50,830 nucleotides of DNA from positions 1 to 50,830 of the forward strand of contig JALUYL010000057.1 in the NCBI GenBank assembly GCA_027012955.1, in the 5' to 3' direction. The position numbers and the translations under genes were made by a program. Shown here piece after piece: positions 49,330-50,830 of this stretch. Source of the stretch: Sulfurovum sp. (GTDB taxonomy: Bacteria; Campylobacterota; Campylobacteria; Campylobacterales; Sulfurovaceae). Each line of letters begins with the position of its first letter. Positions within the stretch are counted from its first letter, which is position 1. The notes below the pieces were generated by a model. That model was not told the origin of the DNA, searched no databases, and saw only the letters and a program-made list of their open reading frames with translations.

Positions 49330-50830
49330 GATACTTCTCCTTCAAGTTGGGATTCTTTTTTCTTTCTATAGTATTCTGCATGTATGCCATACCCCATCAC
49401 TGTAAGCATGGGAAAAAGCGAGGCAAAAGCGATGAGACCAAAACCATCAATGAGTGGATTTCGTCCTTCAATGTTTTCTGCAAGTCCAAGACCTAACGCT
49501 GCTACAAGAGGCACCGTCACCGTAGACGTTGTAACACCTCCAGAGTCATAGGCGATAGGCACAATGTACTTGGGTGCAAAATAGGTAAAAAGTATAACCA
49601 AAATATAGCCCCCGATAATATAATAGTGTATAGGGTCACCCGATACCAGTCTATAGGCACCTAAGGCAATACCCACAGCCACACCAAGTGCTACTACCAT
49701 TCTAAGTACATTTTGTTTAATATTCCCTTCACTTATCTCTTCTGCTTTAATAGCGATGGCAAGCAGAGCTGGTTCAGCCATAGTGGTGGAAAAACCTATG
49801 AGAAAAGCAAAAAGATAGATAAGTAGGTTATTCCCCATACCTGTTAGTTGTAAGGCGATGGTTTCTCCTATGGGGAAAAGACCCATTTCAAGCCCTACAA
49901 TGAAAGCATACAGACCAAGTATCACCATGATGATACCCGTGATAATTTTATGTAAGTGCGCTACAGGCTTTTTGATAATGATATATTGGAAAAAGAAGAT
50001 AACCACTAAAATAGGTGTAACATCTTTAATAGTACCTACCAAAGCCATAAAGGTATCGTAAGCAGAAAATGCATAGGCATTTGCAACAACTTTGTCTCCT
50101 TCTGTGACTACAGCAAGGGCAGTTTGTATCGTAGGTGCATCCATGAAATTATAGACGATGATGCCATAGACCTGCACAAATATCATAGGTGTCAGTGAAG
50201 CAAAAGCAATGAGCCCAAAACCATCTATGGCAGGGTTACGCCCTTTAATGCTTGACGCCAGACCGATACCCAAAGCGGCTACAAGAGGTACCGTAACCGT
50301 AGAGGTTGTTACTCCACCACTGTCATAAGCAAGCCCGATAATCTCTTTGGGGGCAAAAAAGGTGACAAGAACCACTAAAATATATCCACTGATGATGTAA
50401 TAGGCGATAGGATGCCCAAGTAAAATACGCAGTGTTCCTAAAGCAATGGCAAATCCGACGGAGAGTGCTACGGTCATACGCAGCCAAAAAGCATCGATGA
50501 GACCATGCGAGATAAGCGCTGCTTTGTCTGCAATGGCTATGAGGGCGGGTTCAGCAACAGTGGTAGAAAAACCTATGGTAAAAGCAAAGAGTAAAAGCCA
50601 AAAGACTGAGCCTTTTTTTGCAAAGTCAACAGCGAGTCCTTCTCCAATAGGAAAGATACCCAGTTCCAAACCACGTATAAAGAGTGCAAGTCCCACTGCC
50701 ACAATGACAAGCCCTATAACAATAGAGCTTAGGTTTGCAGGCATAGCTTGGATGATGGCACCTTGAAACAGGGCAACAACAATAATGATGGGAAGCAGGT
50801 CTTTAAAAGCGTTTTTTAAATCCCCTGCAA
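49326..50830 (-). CDS. DUF1538 membrane protein with internal duplication (partial at right edge)
   Basis: At least 500 residues. The frame stays open through 50830, so the N-terminus is outside the window, and the ATG at 50744 is internal or alternative. It is a multi-pass membrane protein with two homologous halves. Each has G-x-F-P-I-G-E, G-F-S-T-T-(V/M)-A-E-P-A-L, [15 protein letters not shown] and [12 protein letters not shown]. The inverted or parallel repeat and the conserved polar D-S-G-G and S-T-T-x-A-E-P motifs suggest a transporter. The substrate is unknown. The PII-like and CBS genes follow in the same operon. Confidence 0.9.
   Translation of the reverse strand, partial: AGDLKNAFKDLLPIIIVVALFQGAIIQAMPANLSSIVIGLVIVAVGLALFIRGLELGIFPIGEGLAVDFAKKGSVFWLLLFAFTIGFSTTVAEPALIAIADKAALISHGLIDAFWLRMTVALSVGFAIALGTLRILLGHPIAYYIISGYILVVLVTFFAPKEIIGLAYDSGGVTTSTVTVPLVAALGIGLASSIKGRNPAIDGFGLIAFASLTPMIFVQVYGIIVYNFMDAPTIQTALAVVTEGDKVVANAYAFSAYDTFMALVGTIKDVTPILVVIFFFQYIIIKKPVAHLHKIITGIIMVILGLYAFIVGLEMGLFPIGETIALQLTGMGNNLLIYLFAFLIGFSTTMAEPALLAIAIKAEEISEGNIKQNVLRMVVALGVAVGIALGAYRLVSGDPIHYYIIGGYILVILFTYFAPKYIVPIAYDSGGVTTSTVTVPLVAALGLGLAENIEGRNPLIDGFGLIAFASLFPMLTVMGYGIHAEYYRKKKESQLEGEVS

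Noticed and set aside
1-50830. CRISPR array, prophage, integrase or DGR reverse transcriptase in the window
   Set aside because: No regularly spaced repeats, no phage structural genes and no reverse transcriptase frame were seen on either strand.

Overview
The window reads as chromosomal DNA of a Campylobacterota (epsilonproteobacterial) organism, most like the free-living Sulfurovum/Sulfurimonas group. The basis is the gene content and order: purD, lptD, a small J-domain protein, a phosphoribosyltransferase and pnp in a row; an atpE gene away from any ATP synthase operon and carrying a signal-peptide-like N-terminus; a DUF5718-type protein; and OmpR-type regulator/kinase pairs whose kinases carry an H-box of the form H-(E/D)-L-N-T-P. 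The DNA is AT-rich, and many promoters show a clear TATAAT with a weak -35. The species assignment is an inference from these features.

Layout. 1-4.8 kb: a small lipoprotein, htpG, an unknown membrane protein, a FieF-like cation exporter and hemD. 4.8-11.7 kb: a structured non-coding stretch (candidate 6S RNA), then purD, lptD, a mini J-protein, a phosphoribosyltransferase and pnp. 11.8-13.9 kb: a hybrid histidine kinase that has lost its phosphorylatable histidines. 14-20 kb: atpE, tRNA-Leu(GAG), an HU gene, a DUF5718 protein, dnaJ, a Dabb protein, recR, a DUF2059 protein, a 58-residue lipoprotein and a DUF1624 membrane protein. 20-41.4 kb is accessory in character: a PqqD-like / ATP-grasp / PLP-decarboxylase / urea-transporter-M23 operon; an outer-membrane protein and a TPR protein; a copper ATPase; hipBA; three two-component systems; two tandem FISUMP lipoproteins; and a lipoprotein-multicopper oxidase gene broken by one stop codon. 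41.4-50.8 kb: a DHH phosphoesterase, an Rrf2 regulator, rpsO, grpE-dnaK, a chorismate mutase, a fourth two-component system, and a CBS / PII-like / DUF1538 membrane module that runs off the right edge.

The strongest undescribed signal is a set of four promoters with identical geometry: TAACA, 6 bp, TAACA, 9 bp, TATAAT (20198, 24902, 35926, 38829). An 11-bp direct repeat abutting a -10 box is what an OmpR/PhoB-type activator would bind. The four promoters precede the PqqD/ATP-grasp operon, the outer-membrane protein/TPR pair, the operon that encodes the regulator and kinase at 37.2-38.8 kb, and the multicopper oxidase. I infer one regulon, autoregulated by that two-component system. It would join an envelope and copper-oxidase response to what looks like a small-molecule or peptide biosynthetic cluster with a urea-channel/M23-peptidase fusion.

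Secondary signals are: a GC-rich, asparagine-codon-derived variable tail on one FISUMP lipoprotein (candidate diversity-generating-retroelement target); two histidine kinases with no ATG, GTG or TTG start before their first membrane segment; a perfect 35-bp palindrome between the FISUMP copies; and a dispersed GTAGG-type palindromic repeat.
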